Counted from the first letter of the stretch, positions 42,772 to 52,447 are shown. The stretch: 64,000 nt of DNA from Syntrophobotulus glycolicus DSM 8271 (GCF_000190635.1 NC_015172.1:3342740-3406739), one strand, 5' to 3'. The notes: generated by a model from the letters alone, not told the origin. Program-made: numbers and translations.

Positions 42772-44097
42772 TTAGTGTGTCCTGTCCAGATTAACAAACT
42801 TCGTAAACTCTTTCAGAAACCCCAGCTCAACTGTGCCAACAGGACCATTACGGTGTTTGGCAATAATCACTTCCGCTATCCCTTTTTTCTCTGACTCAGG
42901 ATTATAATATTCATCCCGGTAAATAAAAGAAATTACATCCGCATCAGCTTCAATTGCCCCTGATTCCAAAAGATCGGACATAACCGGCCTTTTATCCTGA
43001 CGTTGTTCCACACCGCGATTTAACTGAGACAATGCCACAACAGGCACGGACAGCTCACGGGCCAGTCCTTTCAGTCCACGGGAGATCTGGGCCACTTCCT
43101 GCTGACGGCTTTCCGCCCGGCGCCCTAAGGTCATTAATTGCAAATAATCAATAATAATCAAGCCTAACCCCTGCTCCATTTTGAGGCGGCGGGCTTTGGA
43201 GCGCAGCTGCGCTAAAGTGATTCCTACCGTATCGTCAATAAAAATAGGCGCATTGGAAAGGGGTCCGACTGCCTGGGTGAGTTTAGGCCAGTCACTGTCC
43301 AGCAATTCCCCGGTTCGTACTCTCTGCTGGTCAACCATGGCTTCTGAACAGAGCATCCGCTGAACCAGCTGCTCTTTAGACATTTCCAGACTAAACAATG
43401 CCACCGCTACTTTAGACTTAACCGCAGCATTCTGGGCCATATTTAACACAAGTGCGGTTTTTCCCATGGAAGGCCTGCCCGCAATAACAACCAGATCGGA
43501 AGCCTGCCAGCCTGAGGTTAGTCTGTCCAATTCCTTAAAATGAGTGGGGACTCCGGTCAGGTTGCCTTTATTGGTATAAAGGTGTTCTATCTTTTCAAAG
43601 GTCTTCAGCAAAATATGATGGATGGAAATAAATCCGTCCTTGGTCTGCCTGTGCGAGATCTCCAAAATCATCTTTTCGGCTTCTTCCAGAAGGTCAAAAG
43701 CCTCCTCGCCCGGTTCATACCCTTTCTGCTCCAGATAACCAGCCATTTTGATCAGCTGGCGAAGTAACGCTTTTTCCGCAACGATCCTGGCATAATATTC
43801 GATATTGGCAGCGGAAGGAACAGAGGAAGCGACCTGGGAAATCGTTCCGATTCCTCCTATGGACTCCAGACGGCCATATTGTCTAAGATATTCGGCGACC
43901 GTAACCAAGTCCACAGGCTCGCCTTTGTCCAGTATCTCTTGAATGGCGGTGAAAATAATCTTGTGGCTGTCCCTGTAAAAATCCTCAAACCGCAAAATTT
44001 CAAAAGCCACACTGGCCTGTTCCGGATCAAGCATCAGGGAGCCCAAAACTGCCTGTTCAGCTTCTAAATTATGTGGCGGAACTTTTGTTGGTTCCAT
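42772..44097 (-). CDS. dnaB: Replicative DNA helicase DnaB
   Basis: DnaB (DnaC in Bacillus naming) is the hexameric helicase that unwinds DNA at the fork. The 441-residue protein has the N-terminal DnaG-interacting domain (PPHNLEAEQAVLGS), Walker A GRPSMGKTA near residue 204, Walker B LGLIIIDYLQLM, and a conserved SQLNRGVEQR. No intein is present. The start is the ATG at 44097 after GGGGGAG, with upstream codons unlikely. It belongs to the rplI-lon-dnaB-purA cluster. Confidence 0.97.
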   Translation of the reverse strand: MEPTKVPPHNLEAEQAVLGSLMLDPEQASVAFEILRFEDFYRDSHKIIFTAIQEILDKGEPVDLVTVAEYLRQYGRLESIGGIGTISQVASSVPSAANIEYYARIVAEKALLRQLIKMAGYLEQKGYEPGEEAFDLLEEAEKMILEISHRQTKDGFISIHHILLKTFEKIEHLYTNKGNLTGVPTHFKELDRLTSGWQASDLVVIAGRPSMGKTALVLNMAQNAAVKSKVAVALFSLEMSKEQLVQRMLCSEAMVDQQRVRTGELLDSDWPKLTQAVGPLSNAPIFIDDTVGITLAQLRSKARRLKMEQGLGLIIIDYLQLMTLGRRAESRQQEVAQISRGLKGLARELSVPVVALSQLNRGVEQRQDKRPVMSDLLESGAIEADADVISFIYRDEYYNPESEKKGIAEVIIAKHRNGPVGTVELGFLKEFTKFVNLDRTH

Positions 44098-44178
44098 TTT
44101 CTCTCCCCCGGTAATCCCTTGTTTTATCCTCAATCATTGTTATTCTAAAACGCCCACCAACTGCTGAAATATTTTCTT

Positions 44179-46101
44179 TTATAGGACAGCCCTTAAGGCC
44201 TCTTCAATCGTACTTACAGCGATCACCTCTATTCCAGTAAGACCTGAAGGCACTTCATCTATATTATCTTCGGGGATAATTACTCTTTGCACCCCGGCCT
44301 GCTTGGCTCCGAAAATTTTCTCATAGATCCCTCCGACCGGTTTAACTTTCCCTTGAATGGAAATTTCGCCGGTTACGGCCACATCCTGTCTTAAAGGCCG
44401 TTCCTTGAGGGCGCTGTAAATCGCTATGGTAATGGCCAATCCTGCCGAAGGACCATCTATTTTGCCTCCGCCGACCACATTGACATGAACATCATAATCC
44501 CGCAGATCTTCTCCGGTTAAGATGCGAATCACTGCCGCAGCATTAAAAACCGAATCCTTGGCCATCGTCCCGGCCGTCTCATTAAATCTGATTGTCCCTT
44601 TACCTTCCGGTCCTTGAAAAACCTTAACCTCAATTTCCAGGACAGATCCTAAAAACCCCGCTACTCCCAGCCCAAGTATCCTGCCCTGATCCCTGGCCGA
44701 ACTGACCTTATTATGAACATAAGGAGTAAGCCTGTTGGTCCGCAAAACCTCTCTGACATCCTCGGTCTGAATGGAGATTTTGTCACTGTCCCGTTCTCGG
44801 AATTTTGCCATTCCATAAGAATCAAGCAGGATATTAATCGCTTTGCGTCCTTCGATGACATAGTCACTGATAATCTCTTCAACGCCTGCTTCCAGCTGAA
44901 CATTTAATTTTTCTCCGGCTTGTCTGATGATCTCCTGAACATCCTCCGGTTCCAGCGGCCCGAAATAGACCTCTGTGCAACGTGACCTTAAAGCAGGATT
45001 TATTTCCGAAGGGTCCCTGGTGGTCGCGCCAATCAGCACGAAATCGGCCGGAACACCCTCCTCAAAAATCTTCTTAATATACAAGGGCGTCTGGGGGTCC
45101 TGCGGGTCATAATATGAAGAATCAAAAAATACTCTCTTGTCCTCCAATACCTTGAGCAGCTTATTTAACAAGAGAGCGTCCATTTCCCCGATTTCATCAA
45201 TAAAAAGAATTCCTGTATGGGCCTCATTAACCAGCCCCAATTTTGGTTCCGGTATCCCTGTCTCGGCTAAATCTTTTTTTGCCCCCTGATAGATCGGGTC
45301 ATGCACTGATCCAAGCAAAGGATTGGTCACATCACGCGGGTCCCAGCGCAAGGTTGTCCCGTCAACCTCGATAAAAGGAGCATCGGCTGAAAAAGACGCG
45401 TTCTTGAATTGCTTGACCGTTTCCAAGGCCACCCTGGCGGCTGAAGTCTTGCCAACCCCCGGAGGCCCATAGATCAAAATATGCTGGGGATAGGGTGTTG
45501 CTAATTTTGCCAATAAACCCCGCATGGCATTTTCCTGCCCCACAATTTCTTCAGGTCTTTTCGGGCGCAAAACATCAATTGCTGAGGAAAGCGGTGTTGT
45601 CTGATTCATTTTTTCCAAAACCGCAAGCTTTTTTAACGTCTGGGCATTTTCCGGCCCAGCTGTCTCTTTAATGATTTGGTTTTTGATCTCTTTGATGTAT
45701 TCCTCATGTCTTTCCTGCATTTTATCGGTCACAGCCTGGTTAAGCCTTTCTTCAACCGACTTTTTAGCAACCATTTCCGCTATGGTTTCTTCAACATCCC
45801 GAAGGATGGCCGGAAGGTCTTCCCTTTTGGGCAATTGACTCTCGGTCGGATCATCATGCACCAGTTTTTGCAGACCCATGACTCTTTCGTTTAGGCTCTC
45901 AGAACGCATCAAAGTCAGAGCTTCCAATTTGCTCGCCTTCAGAATCAGCTTGTCTGTTCCATAAAGGTTGGAAAGAACAACATATAAAGCATCTACTTCC
46001 AGTTTTAACTCTTCAGCGGACCGGTCTTCCCTGCCTTGATTATTTAAACTCTGATTGTTTTCGCTATTTTTTTTGATTAATCTGTCCAGCAATCCTCTCA
46101 T
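44179..46101 (-). CDS. Lon-family ATP-dependent protease (spore LonB/LonC type)
   Basis: The 640-residue protein joins an AAA+ domain to a Lon protease domain. Walker A is GPPGVGKTS at 212-220. The catalytic Ser552 (DGPSAG) and Lys595 form the Ser-Lys dyad. It lacks the LAN domain of LonA. A coiled N-terminal region of about 170 residues makes it longer than LonB and close to the LonC group seen in some spore formers. The frame opens inside rplI; the ATG at 46101, eight bases after the rplI stop, is the likely start. It sits between rplI and dnaB. Confidence 0.88.
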   Translation of the reverse strand: MRGLLDRLIKKNSENNQSLNNQGREDRSAEELKLEVDALYVVLSNLYGTDKLILKASKLEALTLMRSESLNERVMGLQKLVHDDPTESQLPKREDLPAILRDVEETIAEMVAKKSVEERLNQAVTDKMQERHEEYIKEIKNQIIKETAGPENAQTLKKLAVLEKMNQTTPLSSAIDVLRPKRPEEIVGQENAMRGLLAKLATPYPQHILIYGPPGVGKTSAARVALETVKQFKNASFSADAPFIEVDGTTLRWDPRDVTNPLLGSVHDPIYQGAKKDLAETGIPEPKLGLVNEAHTGILFIDEIGEMDALLLNKLLKVLEDKRVFFDSSYYDPQDPQTPLYIKKIFEEGVPADFVLIGATTRDPSEINPALRSRCTEVYFGPLEPEDVQEIIRQAGEKLNVQLEAGVEEIISDYVIEGRKAINILLDSYGMAKFRERDSDKISIQTEDVREVLRTNRLTPYVHNKVSSARDQGRILGLGVAGFLGSVLEIEVKVFQGPEGKGTIRFNETAGTMAKDSVFNAAAVIRILTGEDLRDYDVHVNVVGGGKIDGPSAGLAITIAIYSALKERPLRQDVAVTGEISIQGKVKPVGGIYEKIFGAKQAGVQRVIIPEDNIDEVPSGLTGIEVIAVSTIEEALRAVL

Positions 46102-46108
46102 GAAACGC

Positions 46109-46555
46109 TTATGCTCCCTCAATGTTAATTTTAAGCTCAACGCTTACTTCTTGATGAAGCTTAGCGGTCACATGATAACTGCCCAGAGCTTTAATCGGAT
46201 CCTTAACTTCGATTTTTCTCTTATCAAGTTTTATCCCATAAGCCTGAGCTAAAACATCGGCTATTTCTTTATTGGTCACTGATCCGAAAAGCTTGCCTTT
46301 TTCCCCAACCTTTACTTTAAGAATCACTTGCAGGCTTTCCAGTTTCTTTTTTAATGCTTCAGCTTCGTCTTTTTCTTTTCTCTTCCGTAAATCTTCTTGT
46401 TTTTGTTTATGGGTAAGATCCTGTATATTACCGCTCGTGGCTTCAATTACCATTCCGCGGGGAATTAAAAAGTTCCTCGCATAACCGTCGGATACTTCAC
46501 ATACTTTCCCTTTTTTGCCAAGTGCCTTGATGTCTTCTTTCAAAATTACCTTCAC
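46109..46555 (-). CDS. rplI: 50S ribosomal protein L9
   Basis: L9 binds 23S rRNA near the L1 stalk. The 148-residue protein has the N-terminal motif KVILKEDIKALGKKG and the long central helix of the family. Its GTG start overlaps the end of yybS by four bases and has GAGGGGG upstream. It is followed closely by the Lon-family gene. No unusual features were seen. Confidence 0.98.
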   Translation of the reverse strand: MKVILKEDIKALGKKGKVCEVSDGYARNFLIPRGMVIEATSGNIQDLTHKQKQEDLRKRKEKDEAEALKKKLESLQVILKVKVGEKGKLFGSVTNKEIADVLAQAYGIKLDKRKIEVKDPIKALGSYHVTAKLHQEVSVELKINIEGA

Positions 46556-47517
46556 TTTGCTTCCCCCTCTTTTCCTTCCGGTATCCTCCGCAGATTAAAT
46601 ACGATATCAAATATTCCTATAAATATTAGGACTGTCAACGTAAAAGGTAAATAAATCGCTCCGCCGATAATCACGATAAAGATCAAAAAGCGCGGAGTCT
46701 TCGGACGCTGCAACAAATAAGCCAGGCAGGAGAACCCAAAGATAAAACCCAGTACAGCATAAATAGACAAAATATTCATTCCAACGATCTTCCAAACTGC
46801 CCATGTGCTGAAACTATCACCGATCAGATATAAGCCTAATCCGGCATTCACTCCCCAAATAGCGTACCAGGGCATGCGCCATCTTGTAAAAGGCGTCTTG
46901 ACCTTGCCTTCCCAAGAATTGGCCATCAATAAACGCCGGTACAATGTATAAATAAAGACAAACTCCAGCATACCGATCACACCGGCGGCGGCAGGCAATA
47001 TCTGATAGTATAAGGAGATCACCTTTTTAACATACCCTTCGAGTACTTCTTTGGAAATGCCTTTTTCTTCCAAAATATGGATGTTTCCATTTTGTTCATA
47101 ACTTTGCATGGTCATGGCAACGACTTCATCAACCTTAGCAGGAGTTAAGGCTTCTTTGACAATACCTATTGTGGGCAGTGCGCTGATCAGAACGGTTAAA
47201 GTTATACTCCAAAATAAAGCATCTTTAACAGAAATTTTGTTTTGAATCCAAAGGAAGAGTACTCCGGCCAGAGGGACAAACCCGATCTGGTCAAAACTCG
47301 CGTTGTTCACAGCAACAACAGCAGCAGCAGAATACCCCAATACTGTCAATATCCCCGTCAGCCGCGCTCCGGATTCCTTTCCGTGCAAAAAGACAATAAG
47401 GAGTAAAACCATTTCCAATATCCAGCTCCAGGCATGATATTGAGTTGCCAATAATGGTACCATTAATAAGGCTGCTTTTAAAAAGTAGTTCAGCCTGCTC
47501 CGATTTGCGTAACTCAT
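46552..47517 (-). CDS. yybS: YybS-family (DUF2232) membrane protein
   Basis: The 321-residue protein has about eight hydrophobic segments and belongs to the YybS/DUF2232 family of unknown function, usually next to rplI in Firmicutes as here. The S-component-like arrangement of some relatives suggests a transport role, but no ATPase is nearby. The ATG follows AGGAG and overlaps rplI by four bases at its end. It starts 13 bases after the MazG-like gene. Confidence 0.88.
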   Translation of the reverse strand: MSYANRSRLNYFLKAALLMVPLLATQYHAWSWILEMVLLLIVFLHGKESGARLTGILTVLGYSAAAVVAVNNASFDQIGFVPLAGVLFLWIQNKISVKDALFWSITLTVLISALPTIGIVKEALTPAKVDEVVAMTMQSYEQNGNIHILEEKGISKEVLEGYVKKVISLYYQILPAAAGVIGMLEFVFIYTLYRRLLMANSWEGKVKTPFTRWRMPWYAIWGVNAGLGLYLIGDSFSTWAVWKIVGMNILSIYAVLGFIFGFSCLAYLLQRPKTPRFLIFIVIIGGAIYLPFTLTVLIFIGIFDIVFNLRRIPEGKEGEAK

Positions 47518-47529
47518 CTATTTCTCCTG

Positions 47530-47847
47530 TCATTTTTCATTGGGAAGCAGATATTCAAGCAGGAGACTTAAATCTCCCCATTCTGATTCTAAATTTAACT
47601 TATCGCCAGCCTGCCATTCTTCCATCTTATTATATAGCATTCTGTCCAAATCTGAAAACTCAAACCCAAATCTTCTGGTTAATACATAGCATGAACCAAC
47701 AATCCCGCCCAAGCTGTTAATCATTTCCGATTCTGAGGCACGAAGTGTCCCTTGTTGAAAGAGCCAAAGGTTTTTCATGATTTCCCCTTTGAGTTCTTCA
47801 ATAACCCGTGAGCATTTGGCGATATCCACTTTGACTTGATCCACCAT
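47530..47847 (-). CDS. MazG-like family protein
   Basis: The 105-residue helical protein matches the small MazG-like family found in the yybS-rplI region of Clostridia. Full MazG enzymes hydrolyse nucleoside triphosphates with an EExxE metal motif. Here a weak acidic set is visible, so activity is uncertain. The ATG at 47847 has AAGGGAG upstream and is preferred to the longer frame. Confidence 0.7.
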   Translation of the reverse strand: MVDQVKVDIAKCSRVIEELKGEIMKNLWLFQQGTLRASESEMINSLGGIVGSCYVLTRRFGFEFSDLDRMLYNKMEEWQAGDKLNLESEWGDLSLLLEYLLPNEK

Positions 47848-47930
47848 CCCAACTCCCTTCGCCATTCTATGTGAAAAGTTCGCGAAGACAAAATCAGATT
47901 CCTGCTATTTCAGGTGGCAATTTCTTCTAA

Positions 47931-47960
47931 AAGAAAAAAAGAGAGGCAACCCTCTCTTTT
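47931..47960 (-). terminator. Terminator of the rpsF-ssb-rpsR operon
   Basis: Ten-base arms (47937-47946 and 47951-47960) with a four-base loop are followed by seven or more T on the minus strand, directly after the rpsR stop codon. Confidence 0.9.
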
Positions 47961-47961
47961 C

Positions 47962-48207
47962 TTAGTCCATCACGTAAGGCAGTAAAGCAATGCTTCTGGC
48001 CCTTTTGATTGCAATGGTGACTTCTCTTTGATGCTTGGCACAATTGCCCGATATTCTACGGGGGAGGATTTTCCCTCTCTCTGTAACATACTTGCGTAAT
48101 TTGGGCAAATCTTTATAATCTATTTCTGTGACCTTATCCACACAAAAACTGCAAACTCTTTTGCGAGGACGCCGGGTCCGTTCTTTTTTGACAGGTGCGT
48201 TAGCCAT
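47962..48207 (-). CDS. rpsR: 30S ribosomal protein S18
   Basis: S18 forms a heterodimer with S6 on the 30S platform. The 81-residue protein has the [22 protein letters not shown] motif. It keeps two N-terminal-half cysteines (CSFC), marking the zinc-ribbon-bearing C+ form. AAGGAGG precedes the ATG. It is the last gene of the rpsF-ssb-rpsR operon. Confidence 0.98.
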   Translation of the reverse strand: MANAPVKKERTRRPRKRVCSFCVDKVTEIDYKDLPKLRKYVTERGKILPRRISGNCAKHQREVTIAIKRARSIALLPYVMD

Positions 48208-48255
48208 TTCAGCCTTCCTCCTTTCATTTACCGAGATACCTAGAAAAACAATCCA

Positions 48256-48660
48256 TTAAAACGGTATATCGTCATCCAAACTAATTTCCTGAGCAAACGA
48301 TCTTATATCATCCGCCGCCCCTGAACCTGCGGTATTACCGTCTTTAGGACTTAAAAACCTGACGTTTTCCCCGACAACTTCTGTTACCCATCTTCGCTGT
48401 CCGTCTTGCCCATCATAAGTACGGATCTGCAAGCGCCCGTCTACCGCAGCAATTCGCCCTTTCGCCAAATAATTGGCACAAAGCTCAGCCAACTGGCGGT
48501 AAACCACACAAGAGATAAAATCGGTTTCCCGTTCTCCCTTGGCGTTTTTATAGTTTCTGTCGACAGCGAGAGTGAAAGAGGCCACAGCCACTCCACTGGG
48601 TGTATAACGCAATTCGGGGTCTTTCGTTAATCGACCGATCAAAACTACTCGATTTAACAT
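48256..48660 (-). CDS. ssb: Single-stranded DNA-binding protein
   Basis: SSB binds and protects single-stranded DNA at forks and recruits partner proteins. The 134-residue protein has one OB fold ([20 protein letters not shown]) and the acidic tail DDDIPF that binds partners. GGAGGGG precedes the ATG. It is between rpsF and rpsR in the usual bacterial order. Confidence 0.98.
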   Translation of the reverse strand: MLNRVVLIGRLTKDPELRYTPSGVAVASFTLAVDRNYKNAKGERETDFISCVVYRQLAELCANYLAKGRIAAVDGRLQIRTYDGQDGQRRWVTEVVGENVRFLSPKDGNTAGSGAADDIRSFAQEISLDDDIPF

Positions 48661-48675
48661 TTTACCCCTCCATTC

Positions 48676-48963
48676 TTATTCTTTCGTTGTAGTCAGAAAA
48701 CGAATGGCAGTGTCAGAAATTTTCATGACTCTTTCCAACTCTTGTACGGTATTGGCTTCCCCGTTAAAGTTCATCAGAACATAGTAACCTTCATTAAACT
48801 TCTTGACTTCATAAGCAAGACGACGCTTGCCCCATTCTTCCACTTTCAGCTCCGAACCGCCGTTAGCATTTACGATATCGGCAAATCTGGTAACCTGAGC
48901 TTTCGTCTGTTCTTCGTCAAGATCCGGTCTGATGATGTAAAGCACTTCGTACGCTTTCATTTT
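48676..48963 (-). CDS. rpsF: 30S ribosomal protein S6
   Basis: S6 binds S18 and 16S rRNA at the platform. The 95-residue protein has MKAYEVLYIIRPDLDEE and the GKRRLAYEVKKFNEGYYV core. The frame is open further, but GGGGAGG lies seven bases before the ATG at 48963. It heads the operon, with a consensus promoter upstream. Confidence 0.98.
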   Translation of the reverse strand, partial: KMKAYEVLYIIRPDLDEEQTKAQVTRFADIVNANGGSELKVEEWGKRRLAYEVKKFNEGYYVLMNFNGEANTVQELERVMKISDTAIRFLTTTKE

Positions 48964-49031
48964 AGCACCTCCCCTCGGACTATTGGCCCTGTTCAAGGAC
49001 AGAGCAGGGATACATAAGTTTACAGCCTAAA

Positions 49032-49060
49032 ATTATACCATTTAGGAATGATCTTTGCAA
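49032..49060 (-). promoter_or_regulatory. Promoter of the rpsF-ssb-rpsR operon
   Basis: TTGCAA (49055-49060) and TATAAT (49032-49037) are 17 bases apart on the minus strand, about 70 bases upstream of rpsF. The hexamers are near consensus. Confidence 0.75.
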
Positions 49061-49067
49061 GATCTCT

Positions 49068-50168
49068 TTAGACATTAAAGCGAAAATGGACGATATCTCC
49101 ATCCTGCATAATATATTCCTTGCCTTCTAAACGGACCAGGCCTTTTTCCCGGGCTCCGTTCAGGCCGTTATTTTCTGTGAAAGCATCATAGCTTACAACT
49201 TCCGCCCTGATAAAACCTCTTTCAAAATCAGTATGGATTGTTCCGGCCGCCTGAGGGGCTCTGGTATTCTTGCGAATGGTCCAGGCTCTGACTTCCATTG
49301 TCCCGGCCGTGAAGAACGTCATCAGTCCAAGCAGGCTGAACGCACTGCGGATCAATTTGTCCAGTCCCGATTCTTTCAGTCCCAGCTCCTCGAGAAACAA
49401 CCCTTTTTCTTCTTCATCCAACTCCGCGATTTCGGCCTCGATCTGAGCACAGACCGGAATGATTTCCGCCTTCTCCATCCGGGCAATTTCAACTACGCTT
49501 TGTATATAGGAATGATTTTCAACATGATTAATGCTTTCTTCATGAACATTCGCAGCATAGATTACTGGCTTTAGCGTCAAAAGGCTTACTGATTTTAAAA
49601 GTTCCTTTTCTTCCGGAGTGAAATCAATCATATTGGCTGTAATGCCCTTATCAAACTCTTCCATGAGTTTTGTCAAGACAGTTTGTTCCTCTTTGGCTTT
49701 TTTATCCCCGGATTTGATCATGCCGGTAAGTTTCGCTTGCCTGCGCTGTACCGCATCCATATCGGCCAGTATCAACTCCATCTTGATCGTCTCGATATCT
49801 CTGACCGGATCGATGAACCCTTCTACGTGGACGACATTTTCATCCTGGAAACAGCGTACAACGTGGACAATAGCATCCACCTCGCGAATATGAGATAAAA
49901 ACTGGTTGCCTAACCCTTCTCCCTTGCTGGCCCCTCTGACCAAGCCTGCAATATCGACAAACTCTACGGCTGCGGGAACTATCCTGTCAGGGCTGACAAT
50001 TTTAGCGAGTTGTTTTAAACGATCATCAGGAACATGGACAATTCCCACATTAGGATCAATCGTACAGAAAGGGTAATTTGCCGATTCCGCTCCCGCTTTG
50101 GTAATTGCATTAAAAAGCGTTGACTTACCCACATTTGGCAACCCAACAATTCCTACTCGAAGTGCCAT
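49068..50168 (-). CDS. ychF: Ribosome-binding ATPase YchF
   Basis: YchF/EngD is an Obg-family protein that prefers ATP to GTP and binds ribosomes, with a role in oxidative-stress adaptation. The 366-residue protein has the P-loop GLPNVGKSTLFNAIT, the DIAGLVRGASKGEGLGNQFLS segment and a C-terminal TGS domain. The usual NKxD is NVHE, as is typical of the ATP-specific group. GGAGG precedes the ATG. It is downstream of the DUF951 gene with a terminator between. Confidence 0.97.
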   Translation of the reverse strand: MALRVGIVGLPNVGKSTLFNAITKAGAESANYPFCTIDPNVGIVHVPDDRLKQLAKIVSPDRIVPAAVEFVDIAGLVRGASKGEGLGNQFLSHIREVDAIVHVVRCFQDENVVHVEGFIDPVRDIETIKMELILADMDAVQRRQAKLTGMIKSGDKKAKEEQTVLTKLMEEFDKGITANMIDFTPEEKELLKSVSLLTLKPVIYAANVHEESINHVENHSYIQSVVEIARMEKAEIIPVCAQIEAEIAELDEEEKGLFLEELGLKESGLDKLIRSAFSLLGLMTFFTAGTMEVRAWTIRKNTRAPQAAGTIHTDFERGFIRAEVVSYDAFTENNGLNGAREKGLVRLEGKEYIMQDGDIVHFRFNV

Positions 50169-50239
50169 TTTTATCCTCCATCTGTTTCGATATCTTTACT
50201 ATTCTAACCGGTATTTTCTAAGAAGGCAATAAAAGAGCA

Positions 50240-50265
50240 CCCCTGCTTATGCTAAAAAGCAGGGG
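50240..50265 (-). terminator. Terminator between DUF951 and ychF
   Basis: Nine-base arms (50240-50248, 50257-50265) are followed by CTCTTTTATT on the minus strand. The T-run is imperfect, so read-through into ychF is possible. Confidence 0.6.
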
Positions 50266-50272
50266 ATATCTT

Positions 50273-50482
50273 TTAGTCCTCCAAGCTTTCTCCCTGTTCA
50301 GCTTTGTGTAAAATTTCCTTGATGTTTCTTTCCAGTTTTACCCGGGTAATCCAGGTTTGATGGCCGCATCCCCGGCATTCGATTCGAAAATCCATCCCTG
50401 TGCGCATAATCATCCAATCAGCACTTCCACATGGATGAAGTTTCCGCAGCCGAACAATATCCCCCACATTTAGCTTGACCAA
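50273..50482 (-). CDS. DUF951 family protein
   Basis: The 69-residue basic protein has the family core KLHPCGSADWMI and CRGCGH, suggesting a small zinc- or RNA-binding protein (Cys17, and a CxxC near 45). The function is unknown. It occurs beside ychF in many Firmicutes. A TTG start follows AAGGAG. It runs 25 bases after cvpA. Confidence 0.93.
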   Translation of the reverse strand: MVKLNVGDIVRLRKLHPCGSADWMIMRTGMDFRIECRGCGHQTWITRVKLERNIKEILHKAEQGESLED

Positions 50483-50507
50483 CTCTACTCCTTCTCCTCC
50501 ACTTCAT

Positions 50508-51179
50508 TTAAACGCTTTTACCTGTTACTCCAAACCCTTTCAAGGGGTTTGTCAGAAAATCACCCGCCGCCGCAGAAATAAAAACTTTTATGATTTCATA
50601 ACCGGCTTGAAAAACCGGATACAAAACTGATCCCTCAGGGTTCAGGGCCGCTGTATCAAACAAGGCCAGCAGTGGTGATGCCAGCCCGACAAACAGGCAG
50701 ACAACGATAAAAGAGCCCAATACTCCAAACAGCAGGCCTCCGCCCCTGTTGATAATCCCGAGAGAATTGGCTATCGGATTGATCACAATACCAATCAAAA
50801 TATTAATCAGTAAAGAAGTCAATAAAAACAGCAGAAGTACCGATCCAATTAATAAGATGTAATCTGTCAGAGAAATCGCAGTCTGAGCAACCGCAGGCTG
50901 TAATAAACCCTCAGACGAGCCCGCTGCTCCGGGAGCCCCTTCATTTAAACGAGCCAGGGCTGCTTTAAGAAGAAAAGCACTTATTTTAGGCTGAATCTTA
51001 TCCCGGAGATGAAGATAGGGTTCGATTACCTGCAAAAATTGTCCATGAAAGAGCATGGCAATGACTAAAGCCGTTATTTTTCCGACAAAATGTGAAGCCC
51101 CTGTAATTAGTCCTTTTCGATAGCCTGTCAAACCGCCGATCATTAAGATGATCAATGCGGCAATATCCAAACCATTCAC
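50508..51179 (-). CDS. CvpA family membrane protein
   Basis: The 223-residue protein has about four hydrophobic segments with the CvpA-type start NGLDIAALIILMIGGLTGYRKG. CvpA relatives are tied to colicin V production and stress tolerance, with the mechanism unclear. A GTG start follows GAGGT. It is in the same direction as DUF951 and ychF. Confidence 0.82.
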   Translation of the reverse strand: MNGLDIAALIILMIGGLTGYRKGLITGASHFVGKITALVIAMLFHGQFLQVIEPYLHLRDKIQPKISAFLLKAALARLNEGAPGAAGSSEGLLQPAVAQTAISLTDYILLIGSVLLLFLLTSLLINILIGIVINPIANSLGIINRGGGLLFGVLGSFIVVCLFVGLASPLLALFDTAALNPEGSVLYPVFQAGYEIIKVFISAAAGDFLTNPLKGFGVTGKSV

Positions 51180-51204
51180 AACATTTACCTCATGATTACT
51201 TAAA

Positions 51205-51240
51205 AATAATAAAAGCAGATGCTAAGATTTTAACATCTGC
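51205..51240 (-). terminator. Terminator of the LivJ-like gene
   Basis: Seven-base arms (51215-51221, 51234-51240) are followed by TTTTATTATTTTT on the minus strand, just after the LivJ-like stop. Confidence 0.8.
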
Positions 51241-51262
51241 CTTTAAAAAATCAAGGCTCTTC

Positions 51263-52447
51263 TTATTGGGGAGTGACCCGTTGTGCAAACATTTTTTTAC
51301 CATTAACATATTTTAGGATGGCCGCACTTTTTTGCGTATTGTGAGTTGCCGGATCAACCGTCATTTCACCTGTCACTCCTTGAAAAGAAGTCATTGTTTC
51401 TAACGCGGCCCTTACCTGATCAGAATCTGTACTATTTGCCTTGTTTATCGCAGCAATAAGCATTTTCGCCGCATCATAACCCAGCGCGGAAAAATTATCG
51501 GCATCCTGCTTGTATTCATCTTTATAAGCTTTTACAAAATCGGCGGCAGCAGGATCATCTCCAGCAAAATGGTCGACATAATAAGTATTGTTCAGAGCGT
51601 CCTTGCCGGCTATATCAATTAATGAACCCGTCCAGCCGTCACCACCAATAATCGGCATTTTCAGGCCAAGGTCCCGTGCCTGCTTAATGATCGCCCCGGC
51701 TTCGCTATAATAACCGGGTAAAAAAATAACATCAGGATTTTTTTCCTTGATTCTGTTCAGGATATTACTATAATCCTTAGTTTCCTCAGTATTATACTGC
51801 TCTGAATCTACAATTTCTTTGCCGGCTTTGGTAAACGTCTCAATAAAGTTTTTTGCCAGTCCGTTGGAATATGCGGCATAATTGGCTTTTTGGTCCGTAA
51901 TCACCGCGGCTTTGGATGCCTTCAAGGTATCCAAAGCAAAGTTCGCAGCCACAGTGCCCTGATAAGAATTAATAAAGCATGCTCTGAACAGCCATTTATT
52001 TACTGTTCCGTTGGATTTAAGCGTTATACTTTCATTTGTGCCTGTGGGGGTAATAAGCGGTATTTGATTATCCGCTACTGCCTCAAGAAGTCCTAAAATA
52101 TTACCGTTCGTAACCGGACCTATAATTCCCGCCACTTGATCCTGGACTGCAAGTATGGTTACCGCCGCAGCGGCTTGGGTTGTTTCCGATTTATTATCTG
52201 AACCGACATATTCTATCTGTTTTCCAAGCACTCCGCCGGAAGCATTTGCTTCCTTGACCGCCAGCAGGACTCCGTTTTCAGCTTTCTTTCCATATTCAGA
52301 CATTCCGCCTGTCAACTCAAAATTACCGCCTATTTTTATCATCCCCCCCTGAGGCTCAGGTTCGCTTGAACTGCATCCGGTCACAGCAACCAGGGACAGA
52401 CATAAAAGGGCTGCGAAGAAAGTGGAAAATCTTTTTTTCAAATTCAT
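51263..52447 (-). CDS. Branched-chain amino-acid-type ABC substrate-binding lipoprotein
   Basis: The 394-residue exported protein has a lipobox ending at a Cys near residue 25 (AVTGCSSSEP) and a Peripla_BP_6 fold with LivJ-like segments (GVLGKQIEYVGSDNKS, VAGIIGPVTNGN). It would bind branched-chain amino acids or a related ligand for an ABC importer. No LivHMGF genes are in this window, so it is an orphan binding protein or works with a remote importer. The ATG at 52447 is used; the extra TTG codon before it is not needed. Confidence 0.87.
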   Translation of the reverse strand: MNLKKRFSTFFAALLCLSLVAVTGCSSSEPEPQGGMIKIGGNFELTGGMSEYGKKAENGVLLAVKEANASGGVLGKQIEYVGSDNKSETTQAAAAVTILAVQDQVAGIIGPVTNGNILGLLEAVADNQIPLITPTGTNESITLKSNGTVNKWLFRACFINSYQGTVAANFALDTLKASKAAVITDQKANYAAYSNGLAKNFIETFTKAGKEIVDSEQYNTEETKDYSNILNRIKEKNPDVIFLPGYYSEAGAIIKQARDLGLKMPIIGGDGWTGSLIDIAGKDALNNTYYVDHFAGDDPAAADFVKAYKDEYKQDADNFSALGYDAAKMLIAAINKANSTDSDQVRAALETMTSFQGVTGEMTVDPATHNTQKSAAILKYVNGKKMFAQRVTPQ

